From: Duncaniella muris
GTDB taxonomy: Bacteria > Bacteroidota > Bacteroidia > Bacteroidales > Muribaculaceae
Direction of reading: 5' to 3'
Assembly (NCBI RefSeq): GCF_003024805.1
Contig: NZ_PUEC01000006.1
Coordinates: 1-64,000 of the forward strand
DNA length: 64,000 bases
Positions 51,665 through 61,707 of this stretch are shown in pieces. How positions within the stretch are numbered: the first letter of the stretch is position 1; each line of letters begins with the position of its first letter. A program made the translations under genes and the position numbers. A model generated the notes under the pieces. It did not search any database and had not been told where the DNA came from. It saw nothing but the letters and a program-made list of their open reading frames with translations.

Positions 51665-54271
51665 TCACCATTCAACAACCGGGAACAGTCTGTCAACGGA
51701 GAAGCCTACACTCATCGAATTCGAGAATCCGAGTTCCACGATCTTCATCTCGCCACCGCTCTGAACGGGTGTGCCGAAGGCACAGCCTGAAGATGCAGTG
51801 ATTCCATAAGTGTTCCAAAGTTCAAGACGATGCTTGTCACCGTCATCAGAGTTAAGAACTTTGGCAGAATCCCAGCCGGTTACTGCGTTGCCGTCAAGTT
51901 CAAGCGATGTAAGAGTCATGTGAGTGCCTGGGAAGTCCTTATATAGCTGCTCGGTGTTGATAAATGTCATTATCGATCCGTCAGCATGGTCTGTGGAGTT
52001 GAGAGTGATGACAAAATCCTTCTTGCTTGCGGCAATTTTTGAATTTTCGTCAACTACAACGGTGAACGATCCGTCATTCGGACCGGTCCAGTCACCACCC
52101 CATGAGGGATTGATTGTGATAAGACCCGGAGTGTAGTAGGCGGGGCTGAGATTAATTGTGTAGTCTATCTCAAGTTCAGATGAAACCTGGAATGCAGGCT
52201 CGCTTTCCAGATTTGTGGCTGCACTGAAAGGACTTTCCACAACCTTGCCGCCCTGCTGGCCCTTGCCCCAGATGTTGAAGAGCTCAATGCGGTAGTTGCC
52301 GTTGTCTTCAATGTCGCCATAGAAGAATCTGTTGGCATCAAATTTTATTGACTTGCCGTCACAACGTATATCGTTGATATAGACGATGGCAGTCGGATAT
52401 TTTGCAACAAGGTTCTGGAAGTCGATGTTGAATACCATAGCGCCATTGACGGTGCCGTTATAGGTCACGGTGTGTTTGCCTTCGAGTTTTTCGGCATCAA
52501 TGCGGTCGCAGATCGCCCCCCATTCACCGTTCCAGTCACCGCCTACACACTGGAAGTTGACCGGAATGGCGTCATCGAACTCCAGTTTGCGTTCACTGTA
52601 GTAGTTGACTGCATAGCCGTAGTCTCCGTCAGGGATGGCGATGCGGAGTCCGTCATTGTCAAGAGCGAGGATCTTTAGGCTTCCCGACTTGTTGGCAAGC
52701 CAGGTGTTGCCGCAAAGAATGTCAATGTCAATGTTAAGGACAACGTTCTTTTCGTCAATAGTGTAGTGGCCGGTCTCGTCGGTAACTGTTCCGTCCTCGG
52801 CGATACGATGGATGCTGACGGTTCCGTCTTCAAGAAATTCCATGTAGCCATAGTCCTTGCCGTAAGTGTAGCCGATCCAGCCGTTGTTGGTTCCCATTTC
52901 CCATCCGATCTGCTGTTCGACATTGGGATGATTGTTGGTGATGGTGTTCCAGTTGTCAGTTACGCCAAACTGGGTGAAGGGACCTTCAAACACGTGGAGT
53001 TTGCCGTCCTGGCCGTTTTCCATGTACCATTTGCCATAGAGTTTTGTCTTGTCAAACGGAATGTTGCGGGCAGTTGAAATGGCACGGACTGCTGCCGCCT
53101 GATAGACAGGAAGAGAGGCGCGGGCTCTGTTGGACAACGAGAACTGATAGGCATAGTAGAAATCGCCATTGTTTACAGAGCCTGTGGCATAGTAACCTGC
53201 TGTGCCCTGAGAGCTGATATCACTGACTGTACGAGTGCCGGCAGCGGGAAGGAAGATGGAGTTTCCGTTGGGGCCGGTCAGTCTGTAGCCGGCTACGCCC
53301 TCAACTTCAGTCCATTCGGCTGTACATTTTGCAAAAAGTTCCTCATAGTCCTGGTAAGAGGGAAGTGTTCCGACACCTCCAGTCACGTTCCATGCGAGGT
53401 CCTGCTTGGTGCGATAGATGTCGCCTGAAGCATAGTCTTCGGGGAGATACGATGTATTGACACCTGAGAGATCTCCAAAGCCGAAGAGGCCTCCGAAGTC
53501 AGACTCTGATTTCGCGCCAAGATTGCTTTTTGCCCATTTGACAGAGAGACCGAGGTCTACGAAATCGGCATCGGCATCAAAGGTCTTTGCGTCAGTGGTG
53601 AATTCTTTCACGTCGCCGTAGATGACACCTGCGCCAAGATCGAGATAAGCGGCATAGTAATATTTGGTTCCGGGAACGAAGCCTGATTTTTCGACAGAGA
53701 ATGCGGCAGCCTGCTCCGCAGCGGGAACAATGAGACCTGCACGGACTTTCTCCACATCAGGATCAGCAGATATAACCACACCCACTGTGGCACCTTCAGG
53801 TGCTTCGGTAACGGCTCCGCCCATAGTGGCTGATGCGAAATCAACGGTCTGTACATTGTCCGTGACAACGGTGGCGCTGGTGGTCACGAATGACTTGACT
53901 TCGCCCTGGAATGAAACCTGGCCCTTGAGAGATACAAACACCTGATAATAGTATGTCTTGCCGGTCTCAAGGCCATCGACAGTGGCTATCACGACGTTTT
54001 TGTCAAGCACACCGTCAACGCGGTTTGTCAGACTGTTCTGATCCTCGCCATAGTAGAATCCTACAGAGTAGAATGCAGCAGACTTGTCGGCCAGGCCCTC
54101 CACCGTTCCGTGGAGGGTTGCGCTGTTGGCCGTCACATCAGAGGAGCCGGTTGTGACCGATGACTGGTCTATAACGGGGTCCGTCGAGATGAAATAATTG
54201 TCATCGTCATTGCAGGAAGCCAAGGAAAGGCCGAGCATGAGCGACGCACAGAGAAATATTTTGGTTTTCAT
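51665..54271 (-). CDS. Large surface glycan-binding lipoprotein with FISUMP-like domain
   Basis: This 868-residue lipoprotein (lipobox LGLSLASC, Cys about residue 20) has two fibronectin III-like repeats (about 35-225, each ending in GKTYYYQVFVSL or GTKYYYAAYLDL). A domain resembling the Fibrobacter major paralogous (FISUMP) fold follows (about 237-395: FVDLGLSVKWAKSN, then NGNSIFLPAAGTR). Next is a lipocalin-like region with KLYGKWYMENGQ. Two C-terminal beta-sandwich modules of CBM type follow, each with a GxWxGxW-like aromatic pattern (CVGGDWNGEWG and SWGGDWTGPND). It should hold polysaccharide on the surface for SusCD and GH5. No hydrolase motif is seen. Confidence 0.85.
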   Translation of the reverse strand: MKTKIFLCASLMLGLSLASCNDDDNYFISTDPVIDQSSVTTGSSDVTANSATLHGTVEGLADKSAAFYSVGFYYGEDQNSLTNRVDGVLDKNVVIATVDGLETGKTYYYQVFVSLKGQVSFQGEVKSFVTTSATVVTDNVQTVDFASATMGGAVTEAPEGATVGVVISADPDVEKVRAGLIVPAAEQAAAFSVEKSGFVPGTKYYYAAYLDLGAGVIYGDVKEFTTDAKTFDADADFVDLGLSVKWAKSNLGAKSESDFGGLFGFGDLSGVNTSYLPEDYASGDIYRTKQDLAWNVTGGVGTLPSYQDYEELFAKCTAEWTEVEGVAGYRLTGPNGNSIFLPAAGTRTVSDISSQGTAGYYATGSVNNGDFYYAYQFSLSNRARASLPVYQAAAVRAISTARNIPFDKTKLYGKWYMENGQDGKLHVFEGPFTQFGVTDNWNTITNNHPNVEQQIGWEMGTNNGWIGYTYGKDYGYMEFLEDGTVSIHRIAEDGTVTDETGHYTIDEKNVVLNIDIDILCGNTWLANKSGSLKILALDNDGLRIAIPDGDYGYAVNYYSERKLEFDDAIPVNFQCVGGDWNGEWGAICDRIDAEKLEGKHTVTYNGTVNGAMVFNIDFQNLVAKYPTAIVYINDIRCDGKSIKFDANRFFYGDIEDNGNYRIELFNIWGKGQQGGKVVESPFSAATNLESEPAFQVSSELEIDYTINLSPAYYTPGLITINPSWGGDWTGPNDGSFTVVVDENSKIAASKKDFVITLNSTDHADGSIMTFINTEQLYKDFPGTHMTLTSLELDGNAVTGWDSAKVLNSDDGDKHRLELWNTYGITASSGCAFGTPVQSGGEMKIVELGFSNSMSVGFSVDRLFPVVEW

Positions 54272-54296
54272 GTTAAAATTTTCCTTGTTTCATGGT

Positions 54297-56303
54297 TTAT
54301 TCAATTGTCAGCGAAACGATTTCGGGCTTGACCACAGTTGCGTCAAGATTTCCGTCGGCGTCAAGCGGTGACACTACAAGACCCTTCTGCTGTATGCAGA
54401 TTGAGAAGCAGCTTGCGCCCTCAAATTTCAGAGTTCCGGAGGTGGTATTGGTCAGGCTGATTTCGGTCACACCGTCCTTGTTGAGGGAAACAGACGGATT
54501 ACTGAACACACCTGCGTCATTTGAGTCCCAGTTGAAAGCAGCCAGGTCATCGAAGTTATGGCCGAAGACTACTTTGGGGTCAGCTCCGTCAGTCCAGGTG
54601 ATGCCGGGGAGGCGGAATGCAAGCTTGATGGTCTGTCCTTTCTTGAGACGGAGTTTGGTCACATCAACAGGATAGAGGCCATCGGCATCATAGAATGCGT
54701 TGTAGACTTCCAGACGATAGTGGTGGTCATCCTGGATGTAGCAGTTAAGATATTCAGGATTTACAGCAATAACAGTCGGACCTGCCTGGCCACCGCCAAG
54801 AGACTTGACAGTCAGATTGGCACAGACATAGCGGTTGGCGACACCGTTTTCATCCTTAGCCACGGGAACACCGATAACGAGGGTGCCGTTTTCAGGGTTA
54901 CATTCAAAGACTGTGAATTCTTTGCCCTTGACGGGATCAGGAGTAGTGGCGAGAAGTGTCACTTCCCGTGCAAACACGATCTTGTTGCCTTCAATGGTGA
55001 ATTCAGTCTGCGCCAGGCGTTCTTCAATAGCAAGTCCGTAGGCATTGTAAGGGATGCTGAATTTGCCGTCAGAATCCTCTTTGTAGCCGGTGTAGCGATT
55101 CATTGTCATTACGAATTCGTCATCAGAGAAAGCCGGACAGGCGGGAGTGCCATAGAGTTCAGAGAGTTTTTTCCATGCACCTTCAACCTTGCCTTCACCG
55201 TTCTTCACTGTACCGTCCCATTCCATAAGACAATAGGGCTGTTCAGAATCAAGGAGATATGTGACAGCGGTTGCGTGATAAGAAGCATCATCGCCGATAA
55301 TGGTGAAGAGATCCGTGGCAAGATCCTTGTACTCAGGAAGAACCGGTGGAACTGTCGACAGAGACGGTCCGGTGACAGGCCACTCGCCGTCCCAGCCTTT
55401 TTCAACGAAGCAGAGAACCATGCGCTGATCCTTGTTGCCTCCTTTGCCGTCGTTACGGATGAGTTTGAGACCGAGAACGTGTTCGTTGAGTTTGACCAGT
55501 TCGATATTAACCATGTCGACAAAATACGAGTCACCAATGCGGTCGCCAAGCCAGTTCAATCCGGCAGGCATAGTGATAGTTTTTCTATCAGGGTCCATGA
55601 CGAACGCTTTTGTCTGGCCGTTGACAGTCAGATTTGCGCCATTGATGAGATCGAACGTGAGTTCGTGGATAGACTCGATGGTAGCTGTGGTAGTGGCGGC
55701 ATCGCCAAACAGCCAGTCAGGAGCACCGGCCTGCCATACCCAGTTGGGGTCATCGACACCATCTTCGGCATATGAGGGATAATCGGCCTCGGTATATGTT
55801 TTGCCGTCGGTAAATTTATCCCATCCCATCGGAGCGCACATGAATGTGAACGCGCCTAAATCAAGGTTTTTGGTGTCCAGCTCCCATGTTTTTGACTGGT
55901 CGGCCCCACCGGTGAGGTATGTCCAGAGAGGGTCTGTCAGCAGGTCACCGTTGGTATTTTCGAGTGTGAAACGATAGGGTTCGCCATAGACTATGCCGCC
56001 ACGGGTCATTACGCCGAAACGGATTTCATAATCACCGGCAAAGGGGATGTTGGCTTCTGTAGAGGTTTTGCGCTCTATGCCCTGCGGATGAATCCAACTT
56101 GTGACGTAGCGGCTTCCAAGGAGGCTTTTCATTTTAACCTTGTTAGTAGCCTGGTCGATTTCAATTGTGTATGCTTTGCCTTCCACGAGATCCGCAGCCG
56201 TCAGATCAGGAGCGGGAAGGGATTCATCTTCCGGCGTACAGGCAGTGGAAGAAAACAACAGAGCCACGCCTGCAAGAAATGAATAAAAAAACTTATGCTT
56301 CAT
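54297..56303 (-). CDS. Surface glycan-binding lipoprotein
   Basis: This 668-residue lipoprotein (lipobox FSSTAC, Cys about residue 22) is built from beta-rich domains. Residues about 35-115 resemble SusE-type Ig folds. About 125-310 form a beta-sandwich with KTWELDTKNLDLGAFTFMCAPMGWDKF, a family of lipid-anchored PUL proteins. Later modules contain many aromatic residues for sugar stacking, and the last domain (about 560-668) is CBM-like. It lies 25 bases before the other binding lipoprotein and 45 after SusD. It probably presents the polymer to the SusD lid. Exact ligand unknown. Confidence 0.85.
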   Translation of the reverse strand: MKHKFFYSFLAGVALLFSSTACTPEDESLPAPDLTAADLVEGKAYTIEIDQATNKVKMKSLLGSRYVTSWIHPQGIERKTSTEANIPFAGDYEIRFGVMTRGGIVYGEPYRFTLENTNGDLLTDPLWTYLTGGADQSKTWELDTKNLDLGAFTFMCAPMGWDKFTDGKTYTEADYPSYAEDGVDDPNWVWQAGAPDWLFGDAATTTATIESIHELTFDLINGANLTVNGQTKAFVMDPDRKTITMPAGLNWLGDRIGDSYFVDMVNIELVKLNEHVLGLKLIRNDGKGGNKDQRMVLCFVEKGWDGEWPVTGPSLSTVPPVLPEYKDLATDLFTIIGDDASYHATAVTYLLDSEQPYCLMEWDGTVKNGEGKVEGAWKKLSELYGTPACPAFSDDEFVMTMNRYTGYKEDSDGKFSIPYNAYGLAIEERLAQTEFTIEGNKIVFAREVTLLATTPDPVKGKEFTVFECNPENGTLVIGVPVAKDENGVANRYVCANLTVKSLGGGQAGPTVIAVNPEYLNCYIQDDHHYRLEVYNAFYDADGLYPVDVTKLRLKKGQTIKLAFRLPGITWTDGADPKVVFGHNFDDLAAFNWDSNDAGVFSNPSVSLNKDGVTEISLTNTTSGTLKFEGASCFSICIQQKGLVVSPLDADGNLDATVVKPEIVSLTIE

Positions 56304-56348
56304 GTTTTTCAGAAAATAATAATATAATGACTGTGTGTTTCCTTAAGG

Positions 56349-58058
56349 TCAATCAGCCCAACCTGGGTTCTGCTTAAGCACACCGTTTGAAAGAATAATC
56401 TGATCGTTGGGTATCTGCGAAAGACCCTTTGTGGCAATGATCTTGTTGCGGCTGTATGAAACCTGAGCGGGAGATCCGCCATTCTGTACGGAACCGGCAC
56501 TGGCTACAACTGCATCAGCCATCACTTCAACTCCCTGACGCAGGAGATCCCAGTAACGGATGCCTTCAAAGGCAAGTTCACGGGCACGTTCCGCCATGAT
56601 GTTTTCTTTATTGACAGGGATGTCTGAAAGTCCGGCGCGCGAACGAATGCGATGCATGTAGGTTGCAGCTTGAGGCGAGCCGAGTTCGGCTGCCATCAGA
56701 AGAACGTCGGCATAGCGTATAATATTGTACGGCTGACAGTTATTGATCTGCATATCACCGGCTCCGGTAGACATATTAGCATTTTTTATGACCAGAGCTC
56801 CGTTTTCGAGCTGATAGAAAGCGATGGGTGAATATTTTTTAACGGTATATCCCGTATATTCACGCCAGTCATTATATGACGGTTTGAAGTTTGCGTCTGA
56901 TCCGATGCCTTCGCCTGCAATATCAATCACGCCTGCTGTGCGGCGGGGATCGGCAGCATCATAGATGGAATTGATGAATGAGGGAATCACGGTGCATGCG
57001 CCCCAGCCGCAGTAGTAGGGAACCACGCTGAGCGGGCTACGCATACCCATCATCACCTGCCAGCGGTTGCCGTCAGCCGATCCTTCGGTAGCATATGAGG
57101 CCATCGGAGTGAAGTTCATGCTGAGCACTACCTCTGAGTTGGCATCGCCTGCGTAAGTGGAGGCTGCTTCGTTCCATCCGGCTGAGGTTGTATTGGCTAC
57201 GAGCGATGATGCCGGCCAGAAGTCTTTGTATGAGTCCAGAAGTTCGTAGTTGCCGCTGGCAATGACATCTTCGACAGCTGCAAGGGCTTCCGCCTTTGTG
57301 ACAACGCCTGTGGTTTCGCCGGATTCATTGGTGAAACCGGGTTCCTGTCCGTAATAGCCTGTATAATAAAGGTAGGCACGGGCAAGGATTGCCTCTGCGG
57401 CATATTTTGTGATACGGCCGAACTGTGATTTTTCAAGATTTGCATCGCCGGGAATATTGGCGATCGCATATTTGAGATCTTCGAAAATAGCAGCATAGAC
57501 TTCTGCGGGATCGGCCTGACTGCGGTTTTCATTGACGGGTTCGAGAAACAGAGGTATGTTGCCCCAGAGGCGTACCATGTCAAAATAGAGCAAGGCGCGG
57601 AGAGCATGACATTCGCCCATGTAGAGACCGCGGTTCGAGTCTTTGTCTTTCCACTTGATCTGATCTTCACGGGTTATAAGCTCATTGCAGCGGTAGACTC
57701 CCTGATAGTACATTTTCCAGTCCTGTGCATACATCTGGAGATCGGCGGGCGATTCGCTCTGGTCAAAACGGTCGATGACCTGATAGTTGCGGGCATCGGA
57801 GTTGCCTGTGCCTCCGTAGCATTCATCGCCCATGACGGTGGAGGCTACGTAGAAGCCTATGCCGGGAGCGGTTGAAGTCTGACGCCAGCCGTTGTAGCAG
57901 CCGATCAGCGCGCGCCATGCATCGGCTTCGGTCTTATAGAAATTGTTGGTGTTGGAATTTGTCATCGAATTTACATCGAGGAAGCTTTCTGAGCATGAGC
58001 TCATGCCGAGCAGCCCGACAACACCGAGTGCGAGTATGTTGACTTTAAATTTATTCAT
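56349..58058 (-). CDS. SusD/RagB-type lipoprotein of the GH5 locus
   Basis: This 569-residue lipoprotein has a lipobox at LGMSSC (Cys about residue 22) followed by SESFLDVNSM. Helical TPR-type repeats include ADAWRALIGCYNGW and GECHALRALLYFDMVRLWGNIP, a SusD hallmark. A glycan-binding surface is expected, with many Trp/Tyr in about residues 270-420. The C-terminal SusD segment reads ENIMAERARELAFEGIRYWDLLRQG. It follows SusC by 33 bases. It forms the lid of the transporter and selects oligosaccharides. Confidence 0.94.
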   Translation of the reverse strand: MNKFKVNILALGVVGLLGMSSCSESFLDVNSMTNSNTNNFYKTEADAWRALIGCYNGWRQTSTAPGIGFYVASTVMGDECYGGTGNSDARNYQVIDRFDQSESPADLQMYAQDWKMYYQGVYRCNELITREDQIKWKDKDSNRGLYMGECHALRALLYFDMVRLWGNIPLFLEPVNENRSQADPAEVYAAIFEDLKYAIANIPGDANLEKSQFGRITKYAAEAILARAYLYYTGYYGQEPGFTNESGETTGVVTKAEALAAVEDVIASGNYELLDSYKDFWPASSLVANTTSAGWNEAASTYAGDANSEVVLSMNFTPMASYATEGSADGNRWQVMMGMRSPLSVVPYYCGWGACTVIPSFINSIYDAADPRRTAGVIDIAGEGIGSDANFKPSYNDWREYTGYTVKKYSPIAFYQLENGALVIKNANMSTGAGDMQINNCQPYNIIRYADVLLMAAELGSPQAATYMHRIRSRAGLSDIPVNKENIMAERARELAFEGIRYWDLLRQGVEVMADAVVASAGSVQNGGSPAQVSYSRNKIIATKGLSQIPNDQIILSNGVLKQNPGWAD

Positions 58059-58091
58059 TTGTATAGATCTAAACTTTATAAGAAAGTGAAT

Positions 58092-61000
58092 TTAGAACGC
58101 GAGGTTCACACCGAAGAGGAATGTGCGCGGACGCGGATAGTAGCCGAGGTCTACGCCTGATACCCATGCCTGGGTGCCATAACCGATTTCCGGGTCCATT
58201 CCGTCATATTTGGTGAATGTGTAGAGGTTCTGTACCTGGAAGTAGAGGCGGGCGTTGCTGCACCATTTCTGCTTCATGAGGGGAGCGAAGTTGTAGCCGA
58301 AGGTGAGGTTCGAGAGACGGAGGAAATCGCCATCCTGCACATAGAGGTCGGAGAACTGCCAGTTGATGTTCTGGTTGGTCACACGCGGAATTTTATTGGA
58401 TGTTCCTTCGCCTGTCCAGCGGCCGAGGATACGGGTGGTGTAGTTGGCCTGCTGACTGTCCCAGCTGCGGTAGCTCTGCACGATCTTCTGACCGGCGGCA
58501 CCTGTGGCGACAAGGCCGAGATCGAAGTTCTTGTAGTAGAGATTGATGTTGAAGCCGTAGGTGAACTTGGGCATGCCATTGCCGAGGTTGACTTTGTCAT
58601 TGTCATTGATGACACCGTCGCGGTTGATGTCGACAAAGATCACGTCGCCGGGCTGCACATTGTCCTGTAGCACACCGTTGCCGGCCTGAAGCCACTGGTT
58701 GATCTGTTCCTGGTTCTGGAAGATGCCTGCGGTCTTGAAGCCCCAGAAGTATCCTATTGGATTGCCGTTTTCAGCACGGTAGAATTCAGGGGTATTGTTG
58801 TAGAGTTCATTGACATTGCCGTGAATGATACCGTCCTGGTTGGGGATCGAGCCGACTTTGTTTTTGTTGAACGCGCCGTTGACACCTACACTGTAGGAGA
58901 AGTCGCGGCCGATTACGTCGGTCCAGGTGAGATTGAATTCGACACCGGTGTTTTTCACGTTACCACCGTTGATGAATGGAGCGTCAGTACCTGCGGTGGC
59001 AAGAATCGGAGCCACAACGAGCCAGTCTTTTGTGTTTTTGAGGTAGAAGTCAAATGCTACGGCAAGACGGCTGTTAAAGAGGCGGGCGTCAAAACCGAAG
59101 TCGGTCTGCTCGGAAGTTTCCCAGGTGATGTCGAGGTTGCCGAGACGTTCGGGGTATGCGCCCCAGTTGTCAGCCCAGGTGGAGTTGTATTCACCGTTGT
59201 AGACACCGTTTGGTCCCATGTACTGTCCGAAGAAGTAGTTGGCGTAGAGGTTTTTGATCGGTGAGAGATACTGGTAGTTGTCGATATTCTGATTACCTAC
59301 GCGGCCCCAGCTTGCACGGATTTTGAGGAAGTCGAGCCATGAGCGGGTAGATTCCATGAATTTTTCGTTGGAGATGTTCCAGCCTGCCGAAACAGAGGGG
59401 AAGGTGCCGAAGCGGTGGCCACGGGCAAACTTCGAAGAGCCGTCGCGGCGCACGGTGGCGTTGATCATGTATTTTTCTTTCCAGTTCCAGCCAATACGTC
59501 CGAAGTAGCTGACCGAACGAGACTCGTCATGAGGATAGCCTGCGGCGTTGAGGCCGTCGGCAGTAGAGGCAGCTGTGCCGTTGCTGATCCATGCGTGGCT
59601 CCAGTCATCGAAGCCTTCTTTGAGATGGCTCTGCTTGGCTTCAAGATAAGAACCTGAGTAACGGTAGCTTTCCATACCGATGAGAGCGTTGAAATGGTGG
59701 TCTTTGATGTCCCAGTCGTAGGTAGCGGTGTTGGTCCAGGTCATGCCGAGAGAGTTGGTCTTGTTCTGGGCTACTTTGGTGTAGGAGTGGGAGGTGTCAG
59801 TCGAGGTGAACTGGAAGACCGGCTCGAAGCTGCGGTATTCGGAAGCACCGTAGACAGCGCCGAACACGGTGCGCACCTTGAGATTCTTGATCGGTTCGAT
59901 CTGGGCGTAGACATTTCCTGAGAAAGTGGCGCTCTTGTTGTCGTTCTTAAGCAGCATCATGTTGCCATAGGGGTTGCCGTCGCCCTTGTTCCAGTCGGAA
60001 TTGACGGTTGAGTTGAAATCGCCGTCGGCATTATATATAGGTGCGAGCGGAGATGTGTAGAACGCGCCGCGGAGGGTGTTGTTATACTGGTTGCCCACGC
60101 CGATGCCGATTGAGTTGACGTAAACGAAGCTTGCCTGTTCGCCGACAGTGATGATGCCGTCAAAGAGTTTATGGTCTGAATTGATACGGAAGTTGTAGCG
60201 GGAGTAGTCCGAAGCATCTTTGCCACCTACGATACCTTCCTGATTGATATAGCCGAGAGACATGGCATAGGTTGAATTTACCGAGCCGCCTGTCACACCG
60301 AGAGTGTAGCTCTGAGTCTTGGCGTTGTCCTTGAACATTGCATCCATCCAGTCGGTGTCATAGACCGAAACAGGGTTGCCATCGGCATCACGGCGCCAGA
60401 TGCTGCTGATCGACGACCAGTCATAGGGAGCGAGACCGCTGTTGATCTGCTGTTCGTCCATGATAGTCATATATTCCTGAGCGTTGAGCATCTTGGCTTT
60501 GCGGGGAGCCGACTGCCAGCCGTAGTAGCCGTCGAAAGTGACTTTGGCTTTGCCTTCACGGCCCTGGCGGGTGGTGATGAGCACAACGCCGTTGGCTGCC
60601 TGCGCGCCATAGATGGCTGCCGAGGCAGCGTCTTTCAGCACGTCGATGCTTTCGATGTCGGCAGGGTTCAGAGTAGAGATGTCACCGCCGATACCGTCAA
60701 TGAGGTAAAGAGGCTGAGCATTGCCTGTTGTTCCAAGACCGCGGATTGTCACTTTCATGGCTGCTCCGGGCTGTCCTGACTCACTGGCGATGTTTACGCC
60801 TGGGAGCTGGCCCTGCATAGCCTGCAGTGGAGAAGTGGTGTTCATCTTGGCGATGTCATCACCCTTGATCTGTGCGGTAGCTCCGGTGACAAGTTTCTTT
60901 TTCTGGACGCCGTAGCCCACGACTACGACTTCGTCAAGTACTTCGGAGTCTTCTACGAGAGCAACATCCATGCGTTCTGACGTCACTTTGATTTCGCGGG

Positions 61001-61271
61001 TTGTGAAACCTACATAGGAGAATACGAGAGTGGCGCCTTCGTCGGCCTTAAGGGTATAGTTGCCGTCAATGTCCGTCGATGTGCCTTGCGACGAGCCCTT
61101 GATGAGGACACTGACTCCGACAAGCGGTTCACCGTCGGAAGCCTGGGTGACTGTACCTGATACAGTCAGAGGAGCGGCCGATGCGGTCATTCCGGCCAGA
61201 AGGCAGAATGCCAGCAGGGCAGTCCGGAAGAGACGCAGAGACTTGCATCGTTCCAAATTGTTTTTTCCCAT
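58092..61271 (-). CDS. SusC/RagA-type transporter of the GH5 locus
   Basis: This 1059-residue outer-membrane TonB-dependent transporter is the import channel of the locus. The start at 61271 (MGKNNLERCKSLRL) leads into a signal peptide ending near MTASAA; the frame runs further upstream without protein-like sequence. A carboxypeptidase-regulatory-like domain (VSGTVTQASDGEPLVGVSVLIKG) precedes the TonB-box-like EVVVVGYG and plug (LYLIDGIGGDISTLNPADIES). The barrel ends RPRTFLFGVNLAF with the terminal Phe needed for outer-membrane insertion. Its -7 element TACATTTG is at 61455-61462, giving a leader of about 180 bases. Confidence 0.95.
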   Translation of the reverse strand: MGKNNLERCKSLRLFRTALLAFCLLAGMTASAAPLTVSGTVTQASDGEPLVGVSVLIKGSSQGTSTDIDGNYTLKADEGATLVFSYVGFTTREIKVTSERMDVALVEDSEVLDEVVVVGYGVQKKKLVTGATAQIKGDDIAKMNTTSPLQAMQGQLPGVNIASESGQPGAAMKVTIRGLGTTGNAQPLYLIDGIGGDISTLNPADIESIDVLKDAASAAIYGAQAANGVVLITTRQGREGKAKVTFDGYYGWQSAPRKAKMLNAQEYMTIMDEQQINSGLAPYDWSSISSIWRRDADGNPVSVYDTDWMDAMFKDNAKTQSYTLGVTGGSVNSTYAMSLGYINQEGIVGGKDASDYSRYNFRINSDHKLFDGIITVGEQASFVYVNSIGIGVGNQYNNTLRGAFYTSPLAPIYNADGDFNSTVNSDWNKGDGNPYGNMMLLKNDNKSATFSGNVYAQIEPIKNLKVRTVFGAVYGASEYRSFEPVFQFTSTDTSHSYTKVAQNKTNSLGMTWTNTATYDWDIKDHHFNALIGMESYRYSGSYLEAKQSHLKEGFDDWSHAWISNGTAASTADGLNAAGYPHDESRSVSYFGRIGWNWKEKYMINATVRRDGSSKFARGHRFGTFPSVSAGWNISNEKFMESTRSWLDFLKIRASWGRVGNQNIDNYQYLSPIKNLYANYFFGQYMGPNGVYNGEYNSTWADNWGAYPERLGNLDITWETSEQTDFGFDARLFNSRLAVAFDFYLKNTKDWLVVAPILATAGTDAPFINGGNVKNTGVEFNLTWTDVIGRDFSYSVGVNGAFNKNKVGSIPNQDGIIHGNVNELYNNTPEFYRAENGNPIGYFWGFKTAGIFQNQEQINQWLQAGNGVLQDNVQPGDVIFVDINRDGVINDNDKVNLGNGMPKFTYGFNINLYYKNFDLGLVATGAAGQKIVQSYRSWDSQQANYTTRILGRWTGEGTSNKIPRVTNQNINWQFSDLYVQDGDFLRLSNLTFGYNFAPLMKQKWCSNARLYFQVQNLYTFTKYDGMDPEIGYGTQAWVSGVDLGYYPRPRTFLFGVNLAF

Positions 61272-61707
61272 TAGATGAATAGATTTAGTTTTACTGGTTA
61301 GTCTTGCTGATTTTGTTATTCTCTCTTTGTGTGCGGCCGCGCTCGGCCTATAAATATATTGTATGTCAGGCAAAGTGCTGTATGCAGGTTTGAAGCAATT
61401 GCAGAACTTTGTTTTTAAGGTAAGAAGATAGTGCGATAGTCTAATAAAAGTAAGCAAATGTAAAGATTGCTTTCGTAATCACCAATTTTTTACCCTCATT
61501 ATATGGGATAAAAACTGTTCTATCCGGGAGTTATTTGTTAACTTTATTAGCTTAAAATGTTTTAACCGATAATATTCACGACTAACATTCAACACTTTAC
61601 ATCATTGACGCAAATGTTACTCCACCACCCGCAATCGCAGTGGATTTGGATATTTCATGAAAATCATTTTACTTTGTGAATGTAAATACTCCTTAAATGT
61701 TAACGCC
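61272..61707. other. Divergent control region, PUL and regulator
   Basis: 436 AT-rich bases between SusC and the sensor gene. A minus-strand -7 element TACATTTG (61455-61462) serves SusC. The SusC leader (about 180 bases) is long enough for post-transcriptional control. No clear TAnnTTTG is seen for the sensor gene. A frame upstream of SusC on the minus strand is not considered coding. Confidence 0.5.

Noticed and set aside
54558-55775. 405-codon plus-strand frame over the glycan-binding lipoprotein gene
   Set aside because: The minus-strand frame has a signal peptide, lipobox and domain structure. The plus-strand product has no recognisable features and no promoter.
61272-61457. 62-residue N-terminal extension of the PUL SusC protein
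   Set aside because: The signal peptide begins at 61271, and the extension runs through the promoter region at 61455-61462.
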